A stretch of DNA of 7,519 nucleotides. Source: Terriglobia bacterium (GTDB lineage: Bacteria > Acidobacteriota > Terriglobia > UBA7540). The stretch is from NCBI GenBank assembly GCA_020072905.1, contig JAIQGB010000215.1:1-7519 (forward strand), read 5' to 3'. Shown piece after piece: positions 1 to 6,157 of this stretch; position 1 is the stretch's first letter; each line of letters starts with the position of its first letter. The notes under the pieces were generated by a model, which was not told the origin of the DNA, did no database searches, and saw nothing but the letters and a program-made list of their open reading frames with translations. Made by a program: the position numbers and the translations under genes.

Positions 1-1677
1 GTGCGTGATGGTTTCGGAATGGAGCTTCAACACCACCGGATAGCCGATCTTCTTCGCAAGCGTGGCGGCCTCATCGGCGCTTGTGGCGACCTGCGTCTCA
101 GTGGTGGGCAGCCCATAGGCGGCGAGGAGGCGTTTGGACTCCACTTCCGTGAGGATCGTTCGGCCAGCCTTGCGCGCTTCCTCGATGATTTTGGCGGCCT
201 CCGCGCGGCCCGCGGCAGCTTCCTCGAGGGAGGTCCGCAGTGTCGGCGTCTCGTAGAGGCCGCGCAGGTTGTAGGTGTACTGCCACATGTAATGGAAAAT
301 GCGCGCCGCAGTGTCCGGGTAGGCAAAGGTGGGGATGCCCGCACGGTTCAGGATTTGTTCGCCGGCCGCCACGCCCGCCCCGCCCATCCAACTCGCCAGG
401 AACGGCTTCCCGTCCAGCTTGGCGAAGGGCTTCAATTGTTCGGCGATTTGAGTAGGGTCGGTCATCGCCTGCGGCGTAAGAATGGTAAGCAGGCCATCGG
501 TGTTCGGGTCTTTCGAGACGATCTCGACCGCCTTGGCGTAGCGCTCCGGAGTAGCGTCTCCCAGGATGTCGACCGGATTGCCGTGACTCCACTCGCGAGG
601 CAGGATGCCGTTGAGCGCTTCGAGCGTCTCCGGCGCCAATTCCGCCAGTTGGCCTCCCACGCCAATCAAGGTGTCCGTTGCCAGCACGCCGGGACCGCCG
701 GCATTGGTCAGGATGGCCAGGCGCGGGCCCTTGGGCCGCGGCTGCTTGGCAAGCACCTCCGCCACGTAGAAGAGCTGGCCCATCGTCTGCACGCGCAGCA
801 CGCCGCAGCGGCGGAAGGCCGCGGTAAGGACTTCATCGCTCCCGGCCAGCGTTCCAGTGTGCGAGGCGGCGGCTTTGGCCGCAGCTTCGCTGCGTCCCGC
901 CTTGATCACGATGATGGGCTTGGAGAGCGCCACGTCGCGCGCCGCGGAGATGAATCCGCGCGCGTCGCCGATCGATTCCATGTAGATGATGATGCTGCGC
1001 GTGCGCGGGTCATCGCCCAGGTAATCGATCAAGTCGCCCCAGCCCACATCCGCCATCGCGCCGATGGAGATGAACGCGCTGAACCCCACCATCTCGCGCA
1101 GGCTCCAATCGAGCACCGCGGTGCACAGCGCGCCGCTCTGGCTGATGAAGCCGATATTCCCCGGCCGCGCCATGCCCGCGGCAAAAGTGGCATTTAGTCC
1201 GCTCGTAGGACTCATCACGCCCAGACAATTCGGCCCGATGATGCGGATTTTCCCGCGCCGCGCTTCAGTCAAGATTTCCTGCTCCAGCTTGGCGCCTTCC
1301 GGTCCCAGTTCCTTGAAGCCTGCCGAAATGACGATGGCGGCTTTGGCTTTTGCGTCCACGCAATCCCGGATGACCTTGGGCACCGCCACCGCGGGGGTCA
1401 CCACCACGGCGAGGTCAATCTGCTCGGGCACGGCGCGAATGTTCGGATAGGCCTTCACGCCCAGAACGTGCGAGCGCTTCGGGTTGATGGGAAACACCAC
1501 GCCGCCGAAGGGGTTGCTGATGAGGTTCCAGAAGAGCGTTCGCCCGACACTGCCGGGATTCTCCGTGGCGCCGATCACGGCCACGCGCTCGGGGGCGAAG
1601 AAGACGTCCAGAGGATGCTGGCGACCGCGCAAAATGTCATGCGCGGCTTCGAGCTTGGGTGATTTGGGGGGCTTCAT
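1..1677 (-). CDS. NDP-forming acyl/acetyl-CoA synthetase, N-terminal 559 residues (runs off left edge)
   Basis: Enzymes of this family interconvert an acyl-CoA plus NDP and phosphate with the free acid plus NTP, through a phosphohistidine. The frame is open from ATG 1677 to base 1 without a stop. Residues about 25-150 form the CoA-binding Rossmann domain (VAVIGATENPGSVGR near 33-46, IGPNCLG at 147-153). Residues about 170-310 form the first CoA-ligase domain with SHTGTLAG at 272-279; His273 matches the phosphorylated histidine of the alpha subunit. A second ligase domain follows (LTNAGGPGV about 323-331). From about 500 an ATP-grasp domain begins (KKIGYPVVLKLHSETITH), and the window ends at the His expected to be the second phosphate-carrying histidine. 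SIGAMADVGWGDLIDYL and the N-terminus resemble, from memory, the subfamily with a C-terminal GNAT acetyltransferase, but that part lies outside. A CTGGAG ribosome site (1687-1692) sits 9 bases before the ATG. Transcribed divergently from the GYD gene. Confidence 0.93.
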   Translation of the reverse strand, partial: MKPPKSPKLEAAHDILRGRQHPLDVFFAPERVAVIGATENPGSVGRTLFWNLISNPFGGVVFPINPKRSHVLGVKAYPNIRAVPEQIDLAVVVTPAVAVPKVIRDCVDAKAKAAIVISAGFKELGPEGAKLEQEILTEARRGKIRIIGPNCLGVMSPTSGLNATFAAGMARPGNIGFISQSGALCTAVLDWSLREMVGFSAFISIGAMADVGWGDLIDYLGDDPRTRSIIIYMESIGDARGFISAARDVALSKPIIVIKAGRSEAAAKAAASHTGTLAGSDEVLTAAFRRCGVLRVQTMGQLFYVAEVLAKQPRPKGPRLAILTNAGGPGVLATDTLIGVGGQLAELAPETLEALNGILPREWSHGNPVDILGDATPERYAKAVEIVSKDPNTDGLLTILTPQAMTDPTQIAEQLKPFAKLDGKPFLASWMGGAGVAAGEQILNRAGIPTFAYPDTAARIFHYMWQYTYNLRGLYETPTLRTSLEEAAAGRAEAAKIIEEARKAGRTILTEVESKRLLAAYGLPTTETQVATSADEAATLAKKIGYPVVLKLHSETITH

Positions 1678-1850
1678 GTAGCGACACTCCAGAATGATGG
1701 GATCAATGCCACAAAGACAGAATTACCGGGGCTTCACTCACCCGTCTATGGTAGGCGTCCTCAGATGCTTCTTCCAGAGCAATTCCTGTGCCGATGATAG
1801 CTGGCCAAGGGGGCACGCTTCGTCAGGTGGTCTCATCCCGGCGATTTGGC

Positions 1851-1878
1851 TTGACAGGGCACTCGCGGTGGACATAAT
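1851..1878 (+). promoter_or_regulatory. Sigma70-like promoter of the GYD gene
   Basis: A perfect TTGACA -35 box (1851-1856) and a CATAAT -10 box (1873-1878, 5 of 6) are separated by 16 bases. Transcription would start near 1885, giving a leader of about 35 bases before the ATG at 1921. An imperfect 8-base inverted repeat (GATTTGGC 1843-1850, GCCGAATC 1880-1887; one G-T wobble) brackets the two boxes and could be an operator, but that is only a suggestion. Confidence 0.65.
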
Positions 1879-1920
1879 GGCCGAATCAGGAAAATCTGAG
1901 ATCAAAGCGGAGGTATGGCT

Positions 1921-2214
1921 ATGCCTGCATACATTGTGCTCGGAAGTTGGACGCAGAAAGGCATCGAAAACATCAAGCAGAGCCCGACCCGGCTGGACGC
2001 GGCCAAGAAGGTCTTCGAGGCCCAAGGTGGGAAGCTGACCGCATTCTATATGACCATGGGCCAGTACGATTTCGTGGTCCTCTCGGAGTGTCCGAATGAC
2101 GAAAGCGCGGCGAAGGCCGCCTTGAGCCTGGGCGCGGCAGGAGGCGTCAGAACCGAGACTCTGAAGGCCTTCAGCGAAGCGGAATACCGCAAGATTATCG
2201 GCTCGCTCCCGTAG
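1921..2214 (+). CDS. GYD domain-containing protein (97 aa)
   Basis: This is a small single-domain cytoplasmic protein of the GYD family (named for its conserved Gly-x-Tyr-Asp-type motif), whose fold is thought to be ferredoxin-like. Its biochemical role is not established. It begins MPAYIVLGSW, contains IKQSPTRLDAAKK (about 18-30), the signature MGQYDFVVL (about 47-55), the acidic PNDESAAKAAL helix, and ends with EAEYRKIIGSLP, all typical; 97 residues is full length for the family. The start at 1921 is preferred over ATG 1915 because GGAGG (1909-1913) lies 7 bases before 1921 but only 1 base before 1915, and family members usually begin MPxYI. It has its own promoter (1851-1878), lies divergent from the CoA synthetase gene and convergent with the sugar dehydrogenase gene, so it is probably monocistronic. 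Confidence 0.9.
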   Translation: MPAYIVLGSWTQKGIENIKQSPTRLDAAKKVFEAQGGKLTAFYMTMGQYDFVVLSECPNDESAAKAALSLGAAGGVRTETLKAFSEAEYRKIIGSLP

Positions 2215-2232
2215 TGAGTTCGCGGCGAATGG

Positions 2233-2255
2233 GGGGCGCAACTTCGCGCCCCTAC
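2233..2255 (-). repeat. GC-rich hairpin with GTAG foot, REP-like, between convergent genes
   Basis: GGGGCGC (2233-2239) and GCGCCCC (2246-2252) form a perfect 7-bp stem with a 6-base loop. On the minus strand the hairpin is preceded by GTAG (2255-2252), the tetranucleotide typical of REP elements linked to RAYT transposases. There is no T-run on either side, so an intrinsic terminator is not well supported, although a hairpin between convergent 3' ends may still protect or end transcripts. The TAG stop of the dehydrogenase gene (2254-2252) lies inside the GTAG. Confidence 0.5.
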
Positions 2256-3460
2256 ATCGCCTGTCGAATCCGGTAGACGCCGCCGCCGTAATCCACGACG
2301 TAGATCTCTCCGCTCGCGTCCTGCCCGAAGGAACTGATACTGAGGTCAGTGTCGAGAAGTTCGGTGCGTGTCCAGGTGCCCGGGGGTTTTTCCGTCAAGC
2401 CCCAGATCCGGCCGGAGCCGAAATCTCCAAAAATATAGGTGCCGCGCAGGCCCGGAATCGCCGCCCCGCGATAGACATAGCCGCCCGTGATCGAGTTCCC
2501 TTCCGCGTGGCTGTATTCGGCGATGGGGAACGTAAGCCCGCTCATGTCGCAGCTTGCGGTCGAAGGCGGATAACAATGCATCCCCTCCATGATGTTCCAG
2601 CCGTAGTTGCCGCCGCGCGTGATGAGATCGGCCTCTTCATAGTTGCCCTGTCCCACGTCACCGCAAAACAATCGCCCGGTACTCCGGTCGAAAGAGAACC
2701 TCCAGGGATTGCGCAGGCCGTACGCCCAGATTTCTCCTCTCGCCCCCGGCTGAGCAACAAAAGGATTGTCCGCGGGCACGGCGTAGGGCGTGGCCGAGTC
2801 CACATCGATACGGAGCAGCTTGCCGAGCAGCGTGCCGAGGTTCTGGCCGTTGCCGAGCGGGTCGCCGCCTGAGCCGCCGTCGCCCAGCGCGATGTAAAGA
2901 TCGCCATCCGGCCCGAAGGCCAGTTGTCCGCCATTGTGATTGGCGAAGGGCTGATCGACAACCAGCAGAATCGCTTCCGCAGAGTCGGCGGTGTTGGGGT
3001 CGGCGGGGGAAACCTGATATTCCGCGACGACCGACTGGAGTTGCCCGTTCTCCGTGCGCGTGTAATCCAGGAAGAACCGCCGGTTCTGGGCGAAGTTGGG
3101 ATGGAAGGCCAGACCCAGCAGGCCCGTCTCTCCGCCGCTGGTGACGCGCGCGCGGATGTCGAGGAAAGGAGTCGAGACCAGCACGCCGCCCTGCACAATC
3201 CGAATCATCCCTGCCTGCTCGACGATGAACAGACGGCCGGAATCATCGGGCGGCTGCACGAAACCCACGGGACTGTCGAGGCCGGTCACCACTGTTTCAA
3301 GAGCAATTTGCAAAGGCTGAGGATTCGGTCCCGGTTCCGGCTGTGGGATGACGGTCGCGCCGCCACAAGCGAGAAGCACGCACCCGCCGACGAGGGCAGA
3401 GGACATCACCCCCCGCGTGAACTTCCGGGGGAAGGATCGCGATGACCTAAGCAGTTGCAG
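2252..3460 (-). CDS. PQQ-dependent sugar dehydrogenase-like lipoprotein (glucose/sorbosone dehydrogenase family)
   Basis: This is a six-bladed beta-propeller of the soluble glucose dehydrogenase/aldose sugar dehydrogenase family, expected to oxidise sugars outside the inner membrane with PQQ and calcium. With a start at CTG 3460 the product is 402 aa. It has a basic n-region (RSSRSFPRKFTR), a hydrophobic core, lipobox LLAC with the lipidated Cys at 32, and a Pro-rich linker (about 39-50). The propeller shows GETGLLGLAFHPNF (110-123), NHNGGQL with the putative catalytic His175, the Gly/Asp/Asn calcium-loop stretch (193-207), GLRNPW with Arg250, and NYGWN (285-289). Start choice: AAGGAGG (3474-3468) lies 7 bases before CTG 3460. 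ATG 3406 would leave an uncharged signal start, and TTG 3493 has no ribosome site. Divergent from the PEBP gene. PQQ use and substrate are inferred from the family. Confidence 0.88.
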   Translation of the reverse strand: MQLLRSSRSFPRKFTRGVMSSALVGGCVLLACGGATVIPQPEPGPNPQPLQIALETVVTGLDSPVGFVQPPDDSGRLFIVEQAGMIRIVQGGVLVSTPFLDIRARVTSGGETGLLGLAFHPNFAQNRRFFLDYTRTENGQLQSVVAEYQVSPADPNTADSAEAILLVVDQPFANHNGGQLAFGPDGDLYIALGDGGSGGDPLGNGQNLGTLLGKLLRIDVDSATPYAVPADNPFVAQPGARGEIWAYGLRNPWRFSFDRSTGRLFCGDVGQGNYEEADLITRGGNYGWNIMEGMHCYPPSTASCDMSGLTFPIAEYSHAEGNSITGGYVYRGAAIPGLRGTYIFGDFGSGRIWGLTEKPPGTWTRTELLDTDLSISSFGQDASGEIYVVDYGGGVYRIRQAM

Positions 3461-3467
3461 GGGCTCG

Positions 3468-3474
3468 CCTCCTT
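3468..3474 (-). promoter_or_regulatory. Strong ribosome binding site pointing to a CTG start
   Basis: The minus-strand AAGGAGG is a full Shine-Dalgarno match, and 7 bases later comes an in-frame CTG (3460-3458). No ATG, GTG or TTG lies at a usable distance. This decides the start of the sugar dehydrogenase lipoprotein gene. Confidence 0.6.
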
Positions 3475-3504
3475 GAGTAGCATACCCGGTCAAGGAGAAA
3501 AACC

Positions 3505-4068
3505 ATGTCGAGGATTTGTAATAAAGTGGTCTTATCGAGTCTGGTTGTCGTCCTCGGATTGGCCGCTGCTACGTTATTTCCCGCCAGGCCCGGCGTCGGT
3601 CCCGCCGGCGATTTCAAGCTGACTTCCAGCGCCTTCCCGGCGGAGACGACCATCCCCAAGAAGTACAGTTGCGACGGGCAGGACATCTCACCGCCGCTGG
3701 CGTGGAGCGGCAGCCCCACCGGGACCAAGAGCTTCGCACTGATTATGGACGACCCCGACGCACGGCCTGACACTTGGGTGCATTGGGTGCTCTATGACCT
3801 CCCCGCCACGGCGCGTGACCTGCCGGAAAATGTTCCCAAGCAGAAGGAACTGGCCAGCGGCGCGCGCAACGGCGTCAACGGTGAACCCAAGATCGGTTAC
3901 GAAGGCCCCTGCCCGCCGCCCGGGCCTGTGCACCACTATCACTTCAAGCTCTACGCGCTGGACGGCAAACTCGGGCTGAAACCGGGCGCCACCAAAGCCG
4001 ACGTCGAAAAAGCCATGCAGGGCCACATCCTCGGCGAGGCGCATTTGGTGGGACTCTTTAAGAGGTAA
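3505..4068 (+). CDS. YbhB/YbcL-type PEBP family protein with N-terminal signal (187 aa)
   Basis: This belongs to the phosphatidylethanolamine-binding protein (Raf kinase inhibitor-like) family, a beta-fold with a small anion-binding pocket. The bacterial function is largely unknown. Residues 1-25 form a signal peptide or anchor (basic start, then VVLSSLVVVLGLAAATLF), so the protein is probably exported. The family motifs follow: CDGQDISPPLAW (56-67), DDPDA (82-86), WVHWVLYDLP (91-100), GYEGPCPPPG (131-140), HHYHFKLYALD (143-153), and the C-terminal HILGEAHLVGLFKR (174-187), so the domain is complete. The DDPDAP pocket motif reads DDPDAR here. The start is supported by AAGGAG (3492-3497), 7 bases before ATG 3505. 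It diverges from the dehydrogenase gene with only 44 bases between the coding starts, so promoters probably overlap the coding ends. A YdeI-type gene follows on the same strand after about 60 bases and a hairpin. Confidence 0.92.
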   Translation: MSRICNKVVLSSLVVVLGLAAATLFPARPGVGPAGDFKLTSSAFPAETTIPKKYSCDGQDISPPLAWSGSPTGTKSFALIMDDPDARPDTWVHWVLYDLPATARDLPENVPKQKELASGARNGVNGEPKIGYEGPCPPPGPVHHYHFKLYALDGKLGLKPGATKADVEKAMQGHILGEAHLVGLFKR

Positions 4069-4071
4069 TAA

Positions 4072-4107
4072 GTAGGTCGCACACAGGCCAGAAAGCCGCA
4101 TGTGTGC
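4072..4107 (+). repeat. GTAG-preceded imperfect hairpin, REP-like
   Basis: GCACACA (4079-4085) pairs perfectly with TGTGTGC (4101-4107); inside, GGC (4086-4088) pairs with GCC (4095-4097), leaving a 3-base bulge. GTAG sits at 4072-4075, just before the stem. There is no T-run, so it is not a convincing terminator. It fills the gap between the PEBP gene and the YdeI-type gene, and a GTG at 4104 lies within its right arm, which argues against that codon as a start. Confidence 0.4.
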
Positions 4108-4127
4108 TCCACGCGGAGAGCAGTAAC

Positions 4128-4730
4128 GTGTTGGATGGCAGTTCAGTGCGCAGGTTTGCAAACCAGGAAGCCTGGGCCGCCTGGCTGGGGAAAAACTATC
4201 ATCAGTCTCGCGGTCTCTGGCTGCGGCTCGCGAAGAAGGGTTCAGGCTTGCGGTCGATTTCCTACAGCGAAGCTCTCGACGTTGCGTTGTGCTACGGATG
4301 GATTGACGGGCAGAAGAAAAGCGACACCGAACGGACTTGGCTGCAGAAGTTTGTTCCCCGCTCGGCTAACAGCGTTTGGTCGAAAATCAACCGGGAAAAA
4401 GCGACGGCCCTAATCGCCAGTGGGAGGATGAAGCCGGCGGGCCTGAAAGCGCTTGAGCGCGCTAAGAAAAGCGGACGGTGGGAAACAGCGTATGACCCGC
4501 CGAGCCGTGCCGTGGTGTCCCCTGATCTGCAGATGGCGCTGGATGCGAATCCCCGGGCCAAGGCGTTCTTTGAGAGCCTCGATGGGGCGAATCGCTATGC
4601 GGTCCTTTTTCGGATACAAACGGTGAAGAAGCCCGAGACCCGAGCGAAGAAGATTCGGCAGTTTGTCGAAATGCTGGAGAGGAATAAGAAAATTCACCCG
4701 TCGCGCCAACCCCCACCCTCGTCCCCATGA
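4128..4730 (+). CDS. YdeI/OmpD-associated (OmdA) family protein (200 aa)
   Basis: This is a member of the YdeI/OmpD-associated family, often labelled bacteriocin-protection protein; the molecular role is poorly defined. It looks cytoplasmic, with no signal peptide. Visible family motifs are FANQEAWAAWL (10-20), GLWLRLAKKGSG (29-40), YSEALDVALCYGWIDGQ (46-62), FVPRSANSVWSKIN (75-88), the ALIASGRMKPAGL helix (about 94-106), and the C-terminal RIQTVKKPETRAKKIRQFVEML (about 162-183), which is the OmdA tail. The start at GTG 4128 is chosen because GGAG (4115-4118) lies 9 bases ahead; the in-frame GTG at 4104 lacks a ribosome site and falls in a hairpin arm, while TTG 4131 is also possible. The last residues (HPSRQPPPSSP) are unstructured. 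It may be co-transcribed with the PEBP gene. Downstream begins a degraded mobile-element region. Confidence 0.87.
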   Translation: MLDGSSVRRFANQEAWAAWLGKNYHQSRGLWLRLAKKGSGLRSISYSEALDVALCYGWIDGQKKSDTERTWLQKFVPRSANSVWSKINREKATALIASGRMKPAGLKALERAKKSGRWETAYDPPSRAVVSPDLQMALDANPRAKAFFESLDGANRYAVLFRIQTVKKPETRAKKIRQFVEMLERNKKIHPSRQPPPSSP

Positions 4731-4746
4731 ACTGGCTTGAACGTGT

Positions 4747-4800
4747 GTTGAGACGTATGACTCGTTGAGACGCGTCAGGGCACCATCATTCCTTGAGACC
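4747..4800 (+). repeat. Short direct repeats of TTGAGAC
   Basis: GTTGAGACG occurs twice exactly (4747-4755 and 4764-4772, 17 bases apart), and a third copy, CTTGAGACC, is at 4792-4800. They lie between the YdeI-type gene and the transposase fragment. They may be debris of an insertion or a small regulatory site; nothing decides between these. Confidence 0.3.
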
Positions 4801-4978
4801 GCTCGGACGGGCTAATCAGCCCGTGGTGCGTTTCTACACTAAGCGCGGGACAGCAGAGCAGAGAATCAAGGAAGACAAGCAAGCGGTGAAGATGACGCAG
4901 GTGAGCTGCCATCAGTTTCGGCCGAACGCCGGGTGGCGCACACGTCGCGGTTCTTGCGCTGTGTGCGATCAGGGGTGA
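4793..4978 (+). pseudogene. IS1380-family transposase fragment
   Basis: The open frame encodes 61 residues, of which about 38 (nt 4814-4927, NQPVVRFYTKRGTAEQ then IKEDKQAVKMTQVSCHQFRPN) match my recollection of the conserved C-terminal half of IS1380-type DDE transposases (VV-FYN-RGTAEQWIKEGK-A-K-TRLSCH-FR-N). An intact transposase is over 400 residues; here there is no N-terminal catalytic part upstream, and after FRPN the expected EVRL-LAYNL segment is replaced by unrelated sequence. The frame opens only with TTG and has no ribosome site. It is therefore a relic, not a gene. No terminal inverted repeats or target duplication could be seen, so the ends of the former element are lost. Confidence 0.75.
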
Positions 4979-5000
4979 GTAGCCACGGAGGCGCTCTTGT

Positions 5001-5030
5001 GCCGAGGGCTTTTCAAGGCCCCGGCGCTAC
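5001..5030 (-). repeat. Imperfect hairpin with GTAG foot, REP-like
   Basis: GCCG A GGGC TT and AA G GCCC CGGC (5001-5025) fold into a GC-rich stem with one bulged base on each side. On the minus strand GTAG (5030-5027) followed by C leads directly into the stem, the layout described for REP elements served by RAYT transposases. It is the left member of a pair of palindromes. Confidence 0.45.
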
Positions 5031-5032
5031 GA

Positions 5033-5061
5033 ACCCACGGCACATGAGGCATGCCGTGGGT
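5033..5061. repeat. Perfect 10-bp palindrome
   Basis: ACCCACGGCA (5033-5042) and TGCCGTGGGT (5052-5061) are exact inverted copies around a 9-base loop. It begins 3 bases after the GTAG-type hairpin, so the two form a doublet just before a small ORF. There is no T-run, so it is not an obvious terminator. Confidence 0.6.
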
Positions 5062-5109
5062 ACCCGCTTGTAACCTGGCGCACGGATGGGTGCGGGCGAG
5101 GGTCGTATA

Positions 5110-5280
5110 ATGCGCTGGCATGTCCCGCTTGCGCCGCTTGGGCTATCGGACCGATTGCTTTTCATCACCTACCGCGTGTTGCGGCGTCTGGCGATGCTCG
5201 TCGAAGAAAGAACCGCAGAGTTCGAAAAGGCCGAACTCCGCGCTACCCGCTTGATATTACCGCCGGAAAGAGTAAGCTGA
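5110..5280 (+). CDS. Small ORF (56 aa), unrecognised; possibly the truncated N-terminus of a REP-associated transposase
   Basis: The frame runs from ATG 5110 (GAGGGT 6 bases ahead; an earlier in-frame ATG is at 5086) to TGA 5278-5280. The product begins MRWHVPLAPLGLSDRLLFITYRVLRR and continues with a charged helix (LVEERTAEFEKAELRATRL). The segment LSDRLLFITYRVLRR loosely resembles the start of IS200-like/RAYT transposases, where an FF-T-RLL strand precedes the catalytic HUH motif. No HUH histidines, and no remainder of such a protein, are present. The position directly after two REP-like palindromes fits that reading. A TATAAT (5106-5111) overlaps the start, but no -35 box stands at the right distance. 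It may well be non-functional or not translated at all; function unknown. Confidence 0.3.
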   Translation: MRWHVPLAPLGLSDRLLFITYRVLRRLAMLVEERTAEFEKAELRATRLILPPERVS

Positions 5281-5311
5281 ATATGGATAGTGTCAGCCGT
5301 CTAGGTGCGCC

Positions 5312-6157
5312 ATGCGCGTCTGCCTCCGCGCCGTGCTTCTGGTTTTGACTTCATCCGCCGGCTTGGGTCAGGAGCCGCCCTGCACAATTCCTGCGAGCGT
5401 TATAACCCCCAACATCTCCTCGGACCATGCGACAGCGCAGGGTGTGGGAATTCGCGGCACTGTCCTTCCAGGTCTCCCGGAGGCCGGTGTTATTTCCACG
5501 ATTCCAACGGTAGAAGCAGATCCAGTTCCCAATCTCACATCCGACGATTTTGTGGTGGAGACGGACCATCACCCTGTGCGAGTCCTGTCGACCTCCTTTG
5601 ACAGCGGCCCCCACCGCATTGCCTTCGTTGTCGAGAATGGCAAACAAATGTCCAAGGCGGCCCGGGGGATTGAGGTGGCGGTCATTAGCAGCATCCTGGC
5701 GAAGGCTCGGCCGGAAGATTCCTTTGCTCTGCTGACGGCCCGCGGACCGCGCGTTGAGCTGCGCTTCGGGTCGAGCCGTGATGCCATCCAAAAGGCGGTT
5801 GAGGAACTCGGCAATCCACCGCAGAATATGCCCAGCGGTCACGGCGTGCTCGATGCGCTGCTCGAAGTCACCAACTGGTTTCAGCCTTCACAGCCGGGCG
5901 ACTCAATCCTCGTTATGACCCTGCGACTTGAGAATAAACACAAGGCTAGCTTCTCTACGGTACGGACTGCCCTGGCAACACACCGGATTCGGGTGTTCGG
6001 TTTCCAATTGTTTCGAATGTACGCCGAAACGGGGAACCTAATCGGAGGCGGCTGTTCCTACATTTCGGACAGTTATACCTGCAGTACCAGCATTGATGAT
6101 GGTCCGTACGATCAACTGCTTCTTCTGATTGCAGATACGGGCGGAGTAAGTGAGTAG
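5312..6157 (+). CDS. Secreted VWFA-like domain protein, 5' part of an amber-split gene (281 aa)
   Basis: The signal peptide is MRVCLRAVLLVLTSSAGLG, cleaved probably before QEPP. The mature protein carries an N-terminal stretch with PPCTIPASV (22-30), then NLTSDDFVVETDHHPVRVL (74-92), typical of the segment before Acidobacteria VWFA-related domains, then the VWFA-like core: SGPHRIAFVVEN (98-109), KARPEDSFALL (131-141), FGSSR (152-156), GVLDALLEVTNWFQPSQPGDSIL (178-200), RIRVFGFQL (225-233), and LLLIADTGG (270-278). The usual metal-site DxSxS is replaced by ENGKQMS. The frame stops at TAG 6155-6157, immediately after the ADTGG segment, before the C-terminal part that relatives have. That missing part is encoded directly downstream in the same frame, so this is unit 1 of a 694-residue tandem protein cut by one codon. 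The ribosome site (AGGTG, 4 bases before the ATG) is weak, and no clear promoter was found. Confidence 0.75.
   Translation: MRVCLRAVLLVLTSSAGLGQEPPCTIPASVITPNISSDHATAQGVGIRGTVLPGLPEAGVISTIPTVEADPVPNLTSDDFVVETDHHPVRVLSTSFDSGPHRIAFVVENGKQMSKAARGIEVAVISSILAKARPEDSFALLTARGPRVELRFGSSRDAIQKAVEELGNPPQNMPSGHGVLDALLEVTNWFQPSQPGDSILVMTLRLENKHKASFSTVRTALATHRIRVFGFQLFRMYAETGNLIGGGCSYISDSYTCSTSIDDGPYDQLLLLIADTGGVSE

Noticed and set aside
1..1197. Long plus-strand open frame of 398 codons
   Set aside because: It is antisense to the CoA synthetase gene, whose minus-strand translation carries clear family motifs. The plus-strand product is Arg/Gly/His-rich with no recognisable domain, as expected for the antisense of a GC-rich gene.
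1738..2241. Minus-strand frame of 167 codons
   Set aside because: It is antisense to the GYD gene and its promoter; the sense product is a clear family member and the antisense one has no motif.
2542..3198. Minus-strand frame of 218 codons inside the dehydrogenase gene
   Set aside because: It is the same strand in another frame, giving a Ser/Arg/Ala-rich product without a fold; a shadow of the propeller gene.
3688..4161. Minus-strand frame of 157 codons
   Set aside because: It is antisense to the PEBP gene, which has every family motif in its own frame.
5106..5111. TATAAT as a promoter for the small ORF
   Set aside because: A perfect -10 sequence, but it overlaps the ATG at 5110 and has no -35 box at 15-19 bases; TTGTAA at 5068 is too far upstream.
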